Source: Billgrantia gudaonensis
GTDB taxonomy: Bacteria > Pseudomonadota > Gammaproteobacteria > Pseudomonadales > Halomonadaceae
DNA: 64,000 nucleotides
Assembly (NCBI RefSeq): GCF_900100195.1
Contig: NZ_FNES01000008.1
Location: 62,001 to 126,000, forward strand
Reading direction: 5' to 3'
Shown here: positions 36,106-43,246 of the stretch, one piece after another
Layout of the letters: every line of letters begins with the position of its first letter
How positions within the stretch are numbered: position 1 is the stretch's first letter
Notes under the pieces: generated by a model
Told to the model about the DNA's origin: nothing
What the model saw: the letters and a program-made list of their open reading frames with translations, nothing else
The model's database searches: none
Program-made: the position numbers and the translations under genes

Positions 36106-37785
36106 TCACCCCTTCTTCTTGATCTTGGCCCAGGTATCCTTCAAGCCGACGGTGCGATTGAACACCAGCTCGCCCGGTCGGCAGGCGTGACGGTCGGCAC
36201 AGAAATAGCCGACGCGTTCGAACTGGAACCGCGACTCGGGCGTCACGTCGGCCAGGCCGGGCTCGCCGATGGCCTGCACCGTGACCAGCGACTCGGGGTT
36301 GAGGTGCTCGAGAAAGTCGGCGTCCTTGTCCTTGTCGGGCTGCTCTTCGAGGAAGAGGTTGTCGTAGAGCCGCACCTCCAACGGCACACCATGACCCGCG
36401 CTGACCCAGTGAATGACCCCTTTCACCTTGCGCCCTTCGGGATTCTTGCCCAGCGTCTCGAAATCCACCGAGCAGTGGAGCGCCTCGATCTCGCCGGCAG
36501 GATTCTTGACCACCTCGTCGCAACGAATCACGTAACTGTTGCGCAAGCGCACTTCCTTGCCCGGCGCCAGGCGGAAGAACTTCTTGGGCGGTTCCTCCAT
36601 GAAGTCGTCCCGGTCGATATAGATCTCCCGAGCGAAGGGGATCTTGCGCACGCCCATATCGTCACGTGCCGGATGGCCAGGCACGTCGTACACCTCCTCG
36701 TGATCTTCGGGCACGTTGGTCAACACCACCTTGAGAGGCTTGAGAACGACCATGGCACGCGGCGCGCTGTCTTCCAGATCGGAGCGAATGGCGTGATAGA
36801 GCATGGCGATATCGACGAGTCCGCCGTCGGCCCGCGTCACCCCGATCATCTCGCAGAACTTGCGAATCGAGGCCGGCGTATAGCCGCGCCGGCGCATCCC
36901 GGACAGGGTCGGCATGCGCGGATCGTCCCAGCCATCGACGATGCCCTGATCCACCAGCAGCTTGAGCTTGCGCTTGGAAGTGAGGGTGTAATTCATGTTG
37001 AGCCGCGCGAACTCGATCTGACGCGGCTTGGACGGCACCGGCAGGTTGTCGAGGAGCCATTCGTAGAGCGGACGGTGATCCTCGAACTCCAGCGTACAGA
37101 TGGAGTGGGTGACTCCTTCGATGGCGTCCGACTGGCCGTGGGCGAAGTCGTACGACGGATAGATCTTCCACCTGTCGCCCGTCTGATGGTGGCTGGCATG
37201 GCGGATACGATACAGGATCGGGTCGCGCAGATTGATGTTGGGCGCCGCCATGTCGATCTTGGCGCGCAGAACCTTCTCGCCTTCGGCGAATTCGCCGATG
37301 CGCATGCGTTCGAGAAGGTCGAGGTTCTCTTCGACGCCACGCTCCCGATAGGGACTGGGCCTGCCGGGCTCCGTCAGGGTCCCGCGATGCTCGCGGATCT
37401 CATCGGGCGATAGATCGTCCACGTAGGCCTTGCCCTCGCGCACCAGATGCTGGGCCCAGGCGTAGAACCGATCGAAATAGTCCGACGCGAAGCGCACCGG
37501 CCCCGCCCACTCGAACCCCAGCCAACTGACGTCTTCCTTGATGGCATCGATATACGCCTGCTCCTCCTTCGCCGGGTTGGTGTCGTCGAAGCGCAGGTGA
37601 CAATCTCCACCGAACTGCTCGGCCAGGCCGAAATTCAGGCAGATCGACTTGGCATGACCGATGTGCAGGAACCCGTTGGGTTCCGGCGGGAAACGAGTCA
37701 CGATCTTGCCGCTGCGACCGGCCTCGACTTCCTCCTGAACCTGGTTACGAATGAAATTCGGCGCGCTGGTGGTATCGGTGGTCAT
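36106..37785 (-). CDS. glnS: Glutaminyl-tRNA synthetase
   Basis: GlnS charges tRNA-Gln directly, a route found in gammaproteobacteria and a few other groups, which helps place the organism. The 559-residue length matches E. coli (554). Motifs: [24 protein letters not shown] (HIGH), the tRNA-acceptor-binding segment, and the KMSKS equivalent TLTSKRKL. The C-terminal beta-barrel anticodon-binding domains are present ([26 protein letters not shown]). It is cotranscribed with cysS. Confidence 0.96.
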   Translation of the reverse strand: MTTDTTSAPNFIRNQVQEEVEAGRSGKIVTRFPPEPNGFLHIGHAKSICLNFGLAEQFGGDCHLRFDDTNPAKEEQAYIDAIKEDVSWLGFEWAGPVRFASDYFDRFYAWAQHLVREGKAYVDDLSPDEIREHRGTLTEPGRPSPYRERGVEENLDLLERMRIGEFAEGEKVLRAKIDMAAPNINLRDPILYRIRHASHHQTGDRWKIYPSYDFAHGQSDAIEGVTHSICTLEFEDHRPLYEWLLDNLPVPSKPRQIEFARLNMNYTLTSKRKLKLLVDQGIVDGWDDPRMPTLSGMRRRGYTPASIRKFCEMIGVTRADGGLVDIAMLYHAIRSDLEDSAPRAMVVLKPLKVVLTNVPEDHEEVYDVPGHPARDDMGVRKIPFAREIYIDRDDFMEEPPKKFFRLAPGKEVRLRNSYVIRCDEVVKNPAGEIEALHCSVDFETLGKNPEGRKVKGVIHWVSAGHGVPLEVRLYDNLFLEEQPDKDKDADFLEHLNPESLVTVQAIGEPGLADVTPESRFQFERVGYFCADRHACRPGELVFNRTVGLKDTWAKIKKKG

Positions 37786-38165
37786 GGTTGGAAAAACAAC
37801 CTCTGGTTAGAGTGCGGTCTGGGGCCTTGACGATGGCCTCCACTGCTCGGGGCCGTTCCGGTGACAAGCCTGCGAGTACGCGCCGTGAGCCCATCCCTGG
37901 GCGCTACCGACGTGCTGCGACGCTCTCGCATCCTGCGTGGCAGGGCCGGCGCTGGCCGTCCATGACCAGCCCGTTCGGAGCGATGCTCCCCACCCTGGCA
38001 AGGGGCCTCTTCGTGGGCTTGTCCCCGACACCCCTTGCCGCTGGCGCAAGCCACTGAACCGAGACGCCCGGGCTTGCTTCGCGCAGCGAGGCAAAACCGG
38101 TATTATAGCGCCACGTCCATGCATGGCGCCAAGGTGCGCCCGCTTTCGAATCAGGGAAAACCGCA
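37786..38165. other. 380-base gap between glnS and ppiB
   Basis: This divergent region has no credible gene; short open frames in it have no family features. It is GC-rich until about 38085. A TATTAT box at 38101-38106, with only a weak -35 (TTCGCG at 38078-38083), could drive ppiB. The glnS promoter should lie within 37790-37900 but I cannot pick it out. I see no tRNA-like or riboswitch fold. Confidence 0.5.
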
Positions 38166-38669
38166 ATGATCGTTCTACAGACCAATTTCGGCGCCATCCA
38201 CGTCGAGCTGGACCACGACAAGGCACCGAAAACGGCCGCCAACTTCGAACAATACGTCCGCGAGGGCTTCTACGACGACACTCTCTTCCACCGCGTGATC
38301 GACGGCTTCATGGTTCAGGGCGGCGGTTTCGACACCGAGTTCAACCAGAAGCCGACTCGCGACCCGGTCGAGAACGAAGCCGACAACGGCCTCAAGAACG
38401 CTGTCGGCACCCTGGCCATGGCTCGTACCCAGGATCCGCATTCGGCCACCGCCCAGTTCTTCATCAACGTGGCCGAGAACGACTTTCTCAACCACAGCGG
38501 CAAATCGATCCAGGGCTGGGGGTACTGCGTATTCGGCCGCGTGGTCGAAGGCATGAATGTCGTCGAGAAGATCAAGGCCGTGCCCACCACGCGCCGCGGG
38601 ATGCATGCCGACGTGCCCGCAGAGGATGTCGTCCTCCAGCGTGCCTTCGTGGCAGACGCCGACAGCTGA
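38166..38669 (+). CDS. ppiB: Peptidyl-prolyl cis-trans isomerase B (cyclophilin)
   Basis: This cytoplasmic cyclophilin isomerises prolyl bonds. It has 167 residues (E. coli PpiB 164) and no signal peptide, which favours PpiB over periplasmic PpiA. Active-site residues are in the expected places: [14 protein letters not shown] (Arg of the FHR), [17 protein letters not shown] (Gln, Phe), and [15 protein letters not shown]. It lies directly upstream of lpxH, as in many gammaproteobacteria. Confidence 0.95.
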   Translation: MIVLQTNFGAIHVELDHDKAPKTAANFEQYVREGFYDDTLFHRVIDGFMVQGGGFDTEFNQKPTRDPVENEADNGLKNAVGTLAMARTQDPHSATAQFFINVAENDFLNHSGKSIQGWGYCVFGRVVEGMNVVEKIKAVPTTRRGMHADVPAEDVVLQRAFVADADS

Positions 38670-38680
38670 TCCAGCCGACG

Positions 38681-38700
38681 CGCCCGCCGAACGGCGGGCG
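38681..38700 (+). other. Stem-loop between ppiB and lpxH
   Basis: Perfect 8-bp stem (CGCCCGCC / GGCGGGCG) with loop GAAC, 12 bases after the ppiB stop. No T-run follows, so it may partly terminate or stabilise the ppiB message rather than end it. Confidence 0.5.
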
Positions 38701-38752
38701 GCCGTGCCAGCGACCGCACCGTCGCCGCCGACAGCCCTGCGAGACGAGGCCC

Positions 38753-39511
38753 ATGAGCACCCTGCTGATTTCCGACCTTCACTTACATCCCGGCGCTCCC
38801 GAACTTTCCGATCGCTTCCTCGACTGGCTCGACACCCGGGCCAGGGGCAACGAGGCACTCTTCATCCTCGGCGATTTCTTCGATGCCTGGATCGGCGACG
38901 ACCTGCTCGACCTGGGTGACGACCCTACGGGGCATGCCCGACTGGCCAGGCGAGTGGTCGATGCCCTTCGCCGCCTCAGCGACGGCGGTACCGCTGTGTA
39001 CATCATGCACGGCAACCGGGACTTCCTGATCGGCGAACGCTTCGCCGGCGACGCCGGTGCCACGCTCCTGGCCGACCCTAGCGTGGTCAGCCTGGGCGAC
39101 CAACCCGTGCTGCTGATGCACGGCGACAGCCTGTGCACCGGCGACGAGGCCTATCAGGCATTTCGCACGCAGGCACGCGAAGACCGGTGGCAACGCCAGA
39201 TTCTGTCCCTCCCCATCCCCGAGCGTCTGGCACTGGCACACTCCTTGCGCGAGCAATCCGGCGAGGCGACGTCGAACAAGGCCGAAGCGATCATGGATGT
39301 GACGCCCGACGAGGTCGTTCGGGTCATGCAGGCTCACGGAGTGGCCACCCTGATCCATGGCCATACGCACCGCCCCGCCGTGCACGAACTCGAGGTCGAC
39401 GGCCAGCCGGCCAGGCGGATGGTGCTGGGCGACTGGCAGCCAGGCCAAGGCTGGGAAATCGAGGTCAACCAGGCGGGGCATCCCGAGCTGAAAGCCTTTC
39501 CGCTGGGCTAG
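38753..39511 (+). CDS. lpxH: UDP-2,3-diacylglucosamine diphosphatase
   Basis: LpxH removes UMP from UDP-2,3-diacylglucosamine to give lipid X in lipid A synthesis, at the inner face of the membrane. The 252-residue protein (E. coli 240) has the calcineurin-like metal motifs: SDLHLHPG (D, H), LGDFFDAWIGDD, MHGNRDFLIG, and LMHGDSLCTGD and LIHGHTHRPAVH toward the end. The ATG at 38753 follows GAGG; the long upstream open frame belongs to the ppiB region. Confidence 0.95.
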   Translation: MSTLLISDLHLHPGAPELSDRFLDWLDTRARGNEALFILGDFFDAWIGDDLLDLGDDPTGHARLARRVVDALRRLSDGGTAVYIMHGNRDFLIGERFAGDAGATLLADPSVVSLGDQPVLLMHGDSLCTGDEAYQAFRTQAREDRWQRQILSLPIPERLALAHSLREQSGEATSNKAEAIMDVTPDEVVRVMQAHGVATLIHGHTHRPAVHELEVDGQPARRMVLGDWQPGQGWEIEVNQAGHPELKAFPLG

Positions 39512-39544
39512 CCACCGTCGCAAACGCACGCCCGGCTGCACCGT

Positions 39545-39563
39545 GCAAGCCAGAACGGCTTGC
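39545..39563. terminator. Stem-loop between convergent lpxH and COG0523 genes
   Basis: GCAAGCC / GGCTTGC with a 5-base loop (AGAAC) sits in the 74-base gap where two genes end facing each other. The stem is 7 bp; there is no T-run on either side. Confidence 0.35.
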
Positions 39564-39585
39564 GAATGGCGGCTGGCAACGATGC

Positions 39586-40626
39586 CTAGCCGCCCAGACA
39601 CTCCGCGAGACGAATTGCCAGTCGGTCGGCATCCGGCAACGTACCCGCCTCGGCAATGATCTCCAGGCGCGAATCCTGCCGCCAGGCCGTCGGTTCGAGG
39701 CTCACCGTACCCGCCGAACGATTGTAGAATTTCCAGCCGCTATCGGTGTGCAGCACCGCCTTGACTCGCAATCGAGACGGCAGATCGGCCAACAGCGTCG
39801 AGAGGCGATCCAGCACGAAGACATCGTCGGGATGCCAGCGCCAGCCCAGGGTCGCGTAGCCCAGGGAGACGCCCTGTTCGCAAATGGGGCGTCCCGGTCT
39901 CGGAAAGGACGGACCATTCAGCCCTTCCACGAGCACGCTGCCCGCCGCCTGCTCGCGTAGCCGTCGATGCGCTTCACTCTCCGGTAGCGGCCGCGCGCCC
40001 TCCTCGGCATGCGCCATTCCGCCGTTCGATAACGATGCGTCAAGCTCGCCGTAAGGCGCATGGCGTATCCACTTCTTGCGAGGCCAGCTCGCATCCAACC
40101 AGGCCTGGGCGGCAACCAATTGATCCTCGGTGGCCAGATCGGTCATGGTCAAGGCCACTGCATCGGCCATGGCCAATTGGTCGCGGAAGGTGTCGTGCTC
40201 CCGAGAGCGAGGGTCGTCGAGCCGACGTGGATCGAGCACGGCGATGATGTCATGCATGACTAGCACCCCGTGAAACGCCTCGCCCCGCAACACGTCCAGC
40301 AATCCGGCGGGATGCCCCAGCCCCGAAGGCTCGATCAGCAAGCGATCGGGACGATGCCGGTACAGCAGATTGACCAGAGTCGCCTGCAGCACGAAGGCCA
40401 GTTGGCAACACAGGCAGCCTCCCGGCAATCCTTTCACCGTCACCCCGTCCTGCGGCTCGAACATGGCCTGGTCGATGCCCACCTGGCCGAACTCGTTGAC
40501 CAGCACGGCCCAGTTTTCATGCTCCGGTTTCCGACGTATGAGACCGCGGATCAGACTGCTCTTGCCGCTGCCCAAAAAGCCGGTCACCAGATGCACCGGC
40601 ACGTTCACCACGGGTTCTTGGGTCAC
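39586..40626 (-). CDS. COG0523 (CobW-family) GTPase, probable zinc-responsive metallochaperone
   Basis: COG0523 proteins are GTPases that deliver metals, often zinc, to client enzymes. From the GTG at 40626 the protein has 346 residues. Walker A is GFLGSGKSS (16-24) and the metal-binding CxCC motif is CLCC (71-74). The guanine-specificity NKxD motif is altered: TMTD at 160-163 lacks the Asn and Lys. The C-terminal CobW domain is present (LRVKAVLHTDSGWKFYNRSAG). The longer frame starting at 40647 leaves no ribosome site, whereas GTG 40626 has GGAG 6 bases upstream and leaves the Zur-box-like promoter at 40652-40666 clear. This strongly suggests expression under zinc limitation. The client is unknown. 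Confidence 0.88.
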   Translation of the reverse strand: MTQEPVVNVPVHLVTGFLGSGKSSLIRGLIRRKPEHENWAVLVNEFGQVGIDQAMFEPQDGVTVKGLPGGCLCCQLAFVLQATLVNLLYRHRPDRLLIEPSGLGHPAGLLDVLRGEAFHGVLVMHDIIAVLDPRRLDDPRSREHDTFRDQLAMADAVALTMTDLATEDQLVAAQAWLDASWPRKKWIRHAPYGELDASLSNGGMAHAEEGARPLPESEAHRRLREQAAGSVLVEGLNGPSFPRPGRPICEQGVSLGYATLGWRWHPDDVFVLDRLSTLLADLPSRLRVKAVLHTDSGWKFYNRSAGTVSLEPTAWRQDSRLEIIAEAGTLPDADRLAIRLAECLGG

Positions 40627-40651
40627 GTTCGACTCCGCCGCTCCCATTGAT

Positions 40652-40666
40652 TGTTATTTTATAACA
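40652..40666. promoter_or_regulatory. Zur-box-like operator
   Basis: TGTTATTTTATAACA is a perfect 6-bp inverted repeat with a 3-base centre. It agrees with the known gammaproteobacterial Zur core TGTTATANTATAACA at all but the centre. Read on the minus strand it also contains a TATAAA -10-like box, so zinc-bound Zur could block transcription of the COG0523 gene directly. Confidence 0.75.
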
Positions 40667-40718
40667 TAGTCCGCGGAGGCTGTTGAGCCCCGTGCCGACG
40701 TGAGCGTCATGGTGGGCT

Positions 40719-40730
40719 TTTCACGTGAAA
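40719..40730. promoter_or_regulatory. Palindrome TTTCACGTGAAA
   Basis: A perfect 12-base palindrome about 93 bases upstream of the COG0523 start, directly abutting copy 3 of the GATAACGGTATA repeat. It looks like an operator for a dimeric regulator. No family assigned. Confidence 0.4.
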
Positions 40731-40742
40731 GATAACGGTATA
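40731..40742 (+). repeat. 12-mer GATAACGGTATA, copy 3
   Basis: Exact third copy, adjoining the palindrome at 40719-40730 and followed by AAAAGA. On the + strand it points into the 3' end of ppiD, with no sense gene downstream. Confidence 0.5.
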
Positions 40743-40762
40743 AAAGACGATATCCACCGATG

Positions 40763-40786
40763 AAAAGGGGCACCCTAAGGTGCCCC
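40763..40786 (-). terminator. Intrinsic terminator of ppiD
   Basis: On the minus strand: stem GGGGCACC / GGTGCCCC (8 bp), loop TTAG, followed by TTTT (bases 40763-40766). It lies 24 bases past the ppiD stop. Confidence 0.85.
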
Positions 40787-40809
40787 TGAGCCTAACGATG
40801 TCGCCGAGT

Positions 40810-42627
40810 TCAATAACGCTCGATCTCTGCGGTATCGCGCAGGTGGGTCCGCAATGCCTGAATGGCGGCCTGCCCCCTCAACTGCTCGGCCATGCGCGCA
40901 ACGAAAGCCTCCGTCTGCTCGTCGGGATCGCCATTGGCGACCTCCTCGAGAGCGATGAGCACCACCCGCTCATCGTTGCTGGCCTGACCGTAGACCGGCT
41001 GGTCGCCATCGGGTGACGGCAGGCGAAACGCCGCGTCCAGAATGAATGCGGGCGTCTCGCCGGTTTGTCGCGATGCTTCCTCTACCCGCTGCCAGTCCGC
41101 ATCGAACGAGTCGCCATCACGCAGTCGCTCGGCTCGCGACTTGGCCAGCTCGAGCAGAGCGTCACGGGCCTTGCGCTTCTCCACGGCCGCTCTCACCTCG
41201 TCTCGAACTTCATCGAGAGGACGCGTCGCTGCCTCGCGATGGTCGGCGACTCGCAGCACCATTCGGCGATCGGCGTCGAGCTCGATGACCTCGCTGTTGA
41301 ACCCGTCCCGAAGAACGTCGTCACTGAAGGCCTCGCTCATCACTCCGGGCTCACCCAACACGCCACTCGCCTCTTCGCGGGAGACCCAGTCGCTCTCGCG
41401 AAGCGTGAGATCGAGACTCTCGGCCACGCTGGCGAGATCTTCCGCCGCAAAGCTCTCGTCGATCAGTTCCTGAGCGCGGCGGTTGAAGGCGTCGTCGACC
41501 TTTTCCAGCGCCACCTCTCTTTCCAGTTCGTCACGCATTTCCTCCAGCGGCGGCAGATCGAGCTCGGTGACCTTGACCAGATGCAGGCCATTGTCCGTCT
41601 CCACGATCTCCGATACCTGCCCCACACCGATGCCAAAGGCGGCATCATCGAAGGCGTCGCCGAAGAACCCTGGACTGATGAATCCCAGATCGCCGCCCTG
41701 CTCTGCGGTCGTGGCATCGTCGGAATACTCTTCGGCCAGTTCGGCGAAGGAATCGCCTTCAGCCAGTCGCTCGCGTACGGTTTCGAGCCGGGCTCGCGCT
41801 TCCTCGCGGCTACGCTCGCCGTCGAAGCTGACCATGATATGGGAAACTCGCCGATCCGAATCGCGGCCGCGCTCTTCCCAGGCTTCGCGAATCTCTTCGT
41901 CGCTCACCGGCTCGCTTTCGGCCATGGCCTCTCGGTCGAGGATCACGTATTCCAGGCGAACCTGCTCGGAACGCCGATACTGCTCGGCATTGGCATCGTA
42001 GTAGTCCTGAATGTCGGACTCGCTGACCTCGACCGGCTCTGGCAGGTCCTCGGGCGTCAACTCATGGTAGCGGAAACTACGCGTCTGACGCTGCAGCGCG
42101 GCGAGCCGCTCGCGCTCGCTGTCCAGTGTGAAATCGCTCATGGCCACGCCCTGCTGCAACTGCTGGCGCACCATGTCCGCTCTCAATGCCTCACGGAACG
42201 ACACGGGGGTGAATCCGGCACTGGCCAGACGATTGCGGAACAGTTCCTGCGAGAAGCGCCCATCCTGATCCTGAAACTCCGACAGGTTGACGATGACCTG
42301 GTCGATCTGATCCTCGGACAGGTAAAGGCCGCCGTCTTCGGCATAGGCCGTCATCAGTTGCTCCCCGATCAGGCTCTCCAGTACCTCGCCGCGCAAGGCA
42401 CGCTCCTGCTCGGGCGGTACCTGACCGGAACGAATGGCGCGCTGAACTTCCATTTCCAGCTGTTGGCGGGTGATCGTCTCGCCATTGACCTTGGCGACAT
42501 CGTCACCATCGTTGCCGATGAGCCCGACCAGCGACTCGATGCCGAACAGGGCCAGCGCCGCCACCACGGCACCGACGAGGATCTTTGCCCCCCAACTCCG
42601 GGAGCGGTCACGAATACTTTGCAGCAT
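40810..42627 (-). CDS. ppiD: Periplasmic folding chaperone PpiD (SurA-N / parvulin)
   Basis: PpiD is an inner-membrane-anchored periplasmic chaperone that assists proteins emerging from the Sec translocon. The 605-residue length fits (E. coli 623). One N-terminal membrane anchor (ILVGAVVAALALFGIESLVGLI, residues about 15-36) is followed by a SurA_N domain and a parvulin domain (about 265-360: HIMVSFDGERSREEARARL, GGDLGFISPGFFGDAF). It is downstream of hupB and lon, the same order as in E. coli, with its own terminator. Confidence 0.92.
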   Translation of the reverse strand: MLQSIRDRSRSWGAKILVGAVVAALALFGIESLVGLIGNDGDDVAKVNGETITRQQLEMEVQRAIRSGQVPPEQERALRGEVLESLIGEQLMTAYAEDGGLYLSEDQIDQVIVNLSEFQDQDGRFSQELFRNRLASAGFTPVSFREALRADMVRQQLQQGVAMSDFTLDSERERLAALQRQTRSFRYHELTPEDLPEPVEVSESDIQDYYDANAEQYRRSEQVRLEYVILDREAMAESEPVSDEEIREAWEERGRDSDRRVSHIMVSFDGERSREEARARLETVRERLAEGDSFAELAEEYSDDATTAEQGGDLGFISPGFFGDAFDDAAFGIGVGQVSEIVETDNGLHLVKVTELDLPPLEEMRDELEREVALEKVDDAFNRRAQELIDESFAAEDLASVAESLDLTLRESDWVSREEASGVLGEPGVMSEAFSDDVLRDGFNSEVIELDADRRMVLRVADHREAATRPLDEVRDEVRAAVEKRKARDALLELAKSRAERLRDGDSFDADWQRVEEASRQTGETPAFILDAAFRLPSPDGDQPVYGQASNDERVVLIALEEVANGDPDEQTEAFVARMAEQLRGQAAIQALRTHLRDTAEIERY

Positions 42628-42701
42628 GCAGGCCTCGGTGATTGAATAACGGAAAGCGTGACCATTATACGCATGGCTCTGGCCTGGCGACCATGAGCGT
42701 G

Positions 42702-42733
42702 AAAAAGGCGCATCGCAATGGCGATACGCCTTT
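42702..42733 (-). terminator. Intrinsic terminator of hupB
   Basis: On the minus strand, AAAGGCG-ATCGC pairs with GCGAT-CGCCTTT (one mismatch), loop of 4, followed by a T5 run (42702-42706). The A/T ends may allow it to work in both directions. Confidence 0.75.
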
Positions 42734-42798
42734 CTGTCGTCTTACCGAGCAACCTTAGCGTTGCACGGCAACAGCAACGCACTGGGCCTTGTGGTTGC

Positions 42799-43071
42799 TC
42801 AGTTGACGGAATCCTTGAGCGCCTTGCCGGCCTTGAAGGTCGGCACCTTGGCAGCGCTGATCTGGATCGGTGCGCCGGTCTGCGGATTGCGGCCGGTACG
42901 CGCCGCACGCTCCTTCACGGAGAACGTGCCGAAACCCACCAATGAAACGGTGTCACCGCTCTTGAGGCTTTCGGTGACGGTATCGACCATCGCGTCCAGG
43001 GCGCGCGTCGCGGCCGCCTTGGGAATATCGGCAGAAGCAGCGATGGCTTCGATCAGCTCGGATTTGTTCAC
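42799..43071 (-). CDS. hupB: DNA-binding protein HU-beta
   Basis: HU is an abundant nucleoid protein that bends DNA. The protein has 90 residues, the standard size. The signature [26 protein letters not shown], with the Pro that intercalates DNA in GRNPQTG, is complete. GTG start at 43071 with AAGGGG 6 bases upstream. It follows lon in the same orientation and has a strong promoter of its own at 43153-43182. Confidence 0.97.
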   Translation of the reverse strand: MNKSELIEAIAASADIPKAAATRALDAMVDTVTESLKSGDTVSLVGFGTFSVKERAARTGRNPQTGAPIQISAAKVPTFKAGKALKDSVN

Positions 43072-43152
43072 ACTTCACCCCTTGACTGTTTCAGGTAATG
43101 GCTCTAATCAGCGCGACTTTCGGCCGACAATGCGATCACAGCATGGCTATAA

Positions 43153-43182
43153 CTTATAGCAATGCCGCAAAAGACGTGTCAA
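43153..43182 (-). promoter_or_regulatory. Sigma-70 promoter of hupB
   Basis: On the minus strand, perfect TTGACA (43177-43182), 18-base spacer, TATAAG (43153-43158). Leader about 75 bases. Confidence 0.75.
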
Positions 43183-43202
43183 GCGACCTTAGGCGCCAAA
43201 CC

Positions 43203-43236
43203 GCGCCATAACGGCATTTTAAAACCACTATGGCGC
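43203..43236. repeat. Inverted repeat between lon and hupB
   Basis: GCGCCATA (43203-43210) and TATGGCGC (43229-43236) are a perfect 8-bp inverted repeat around an 18-base centre with TTTTAAAA. On the minus strand a T7 run comes before rather than after it, so it is not a normal terminator. It could be an operator or a 3' end element of lon. Confidence 0.35.
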
Positions 43237-43246
43237 AAAAAAATGA

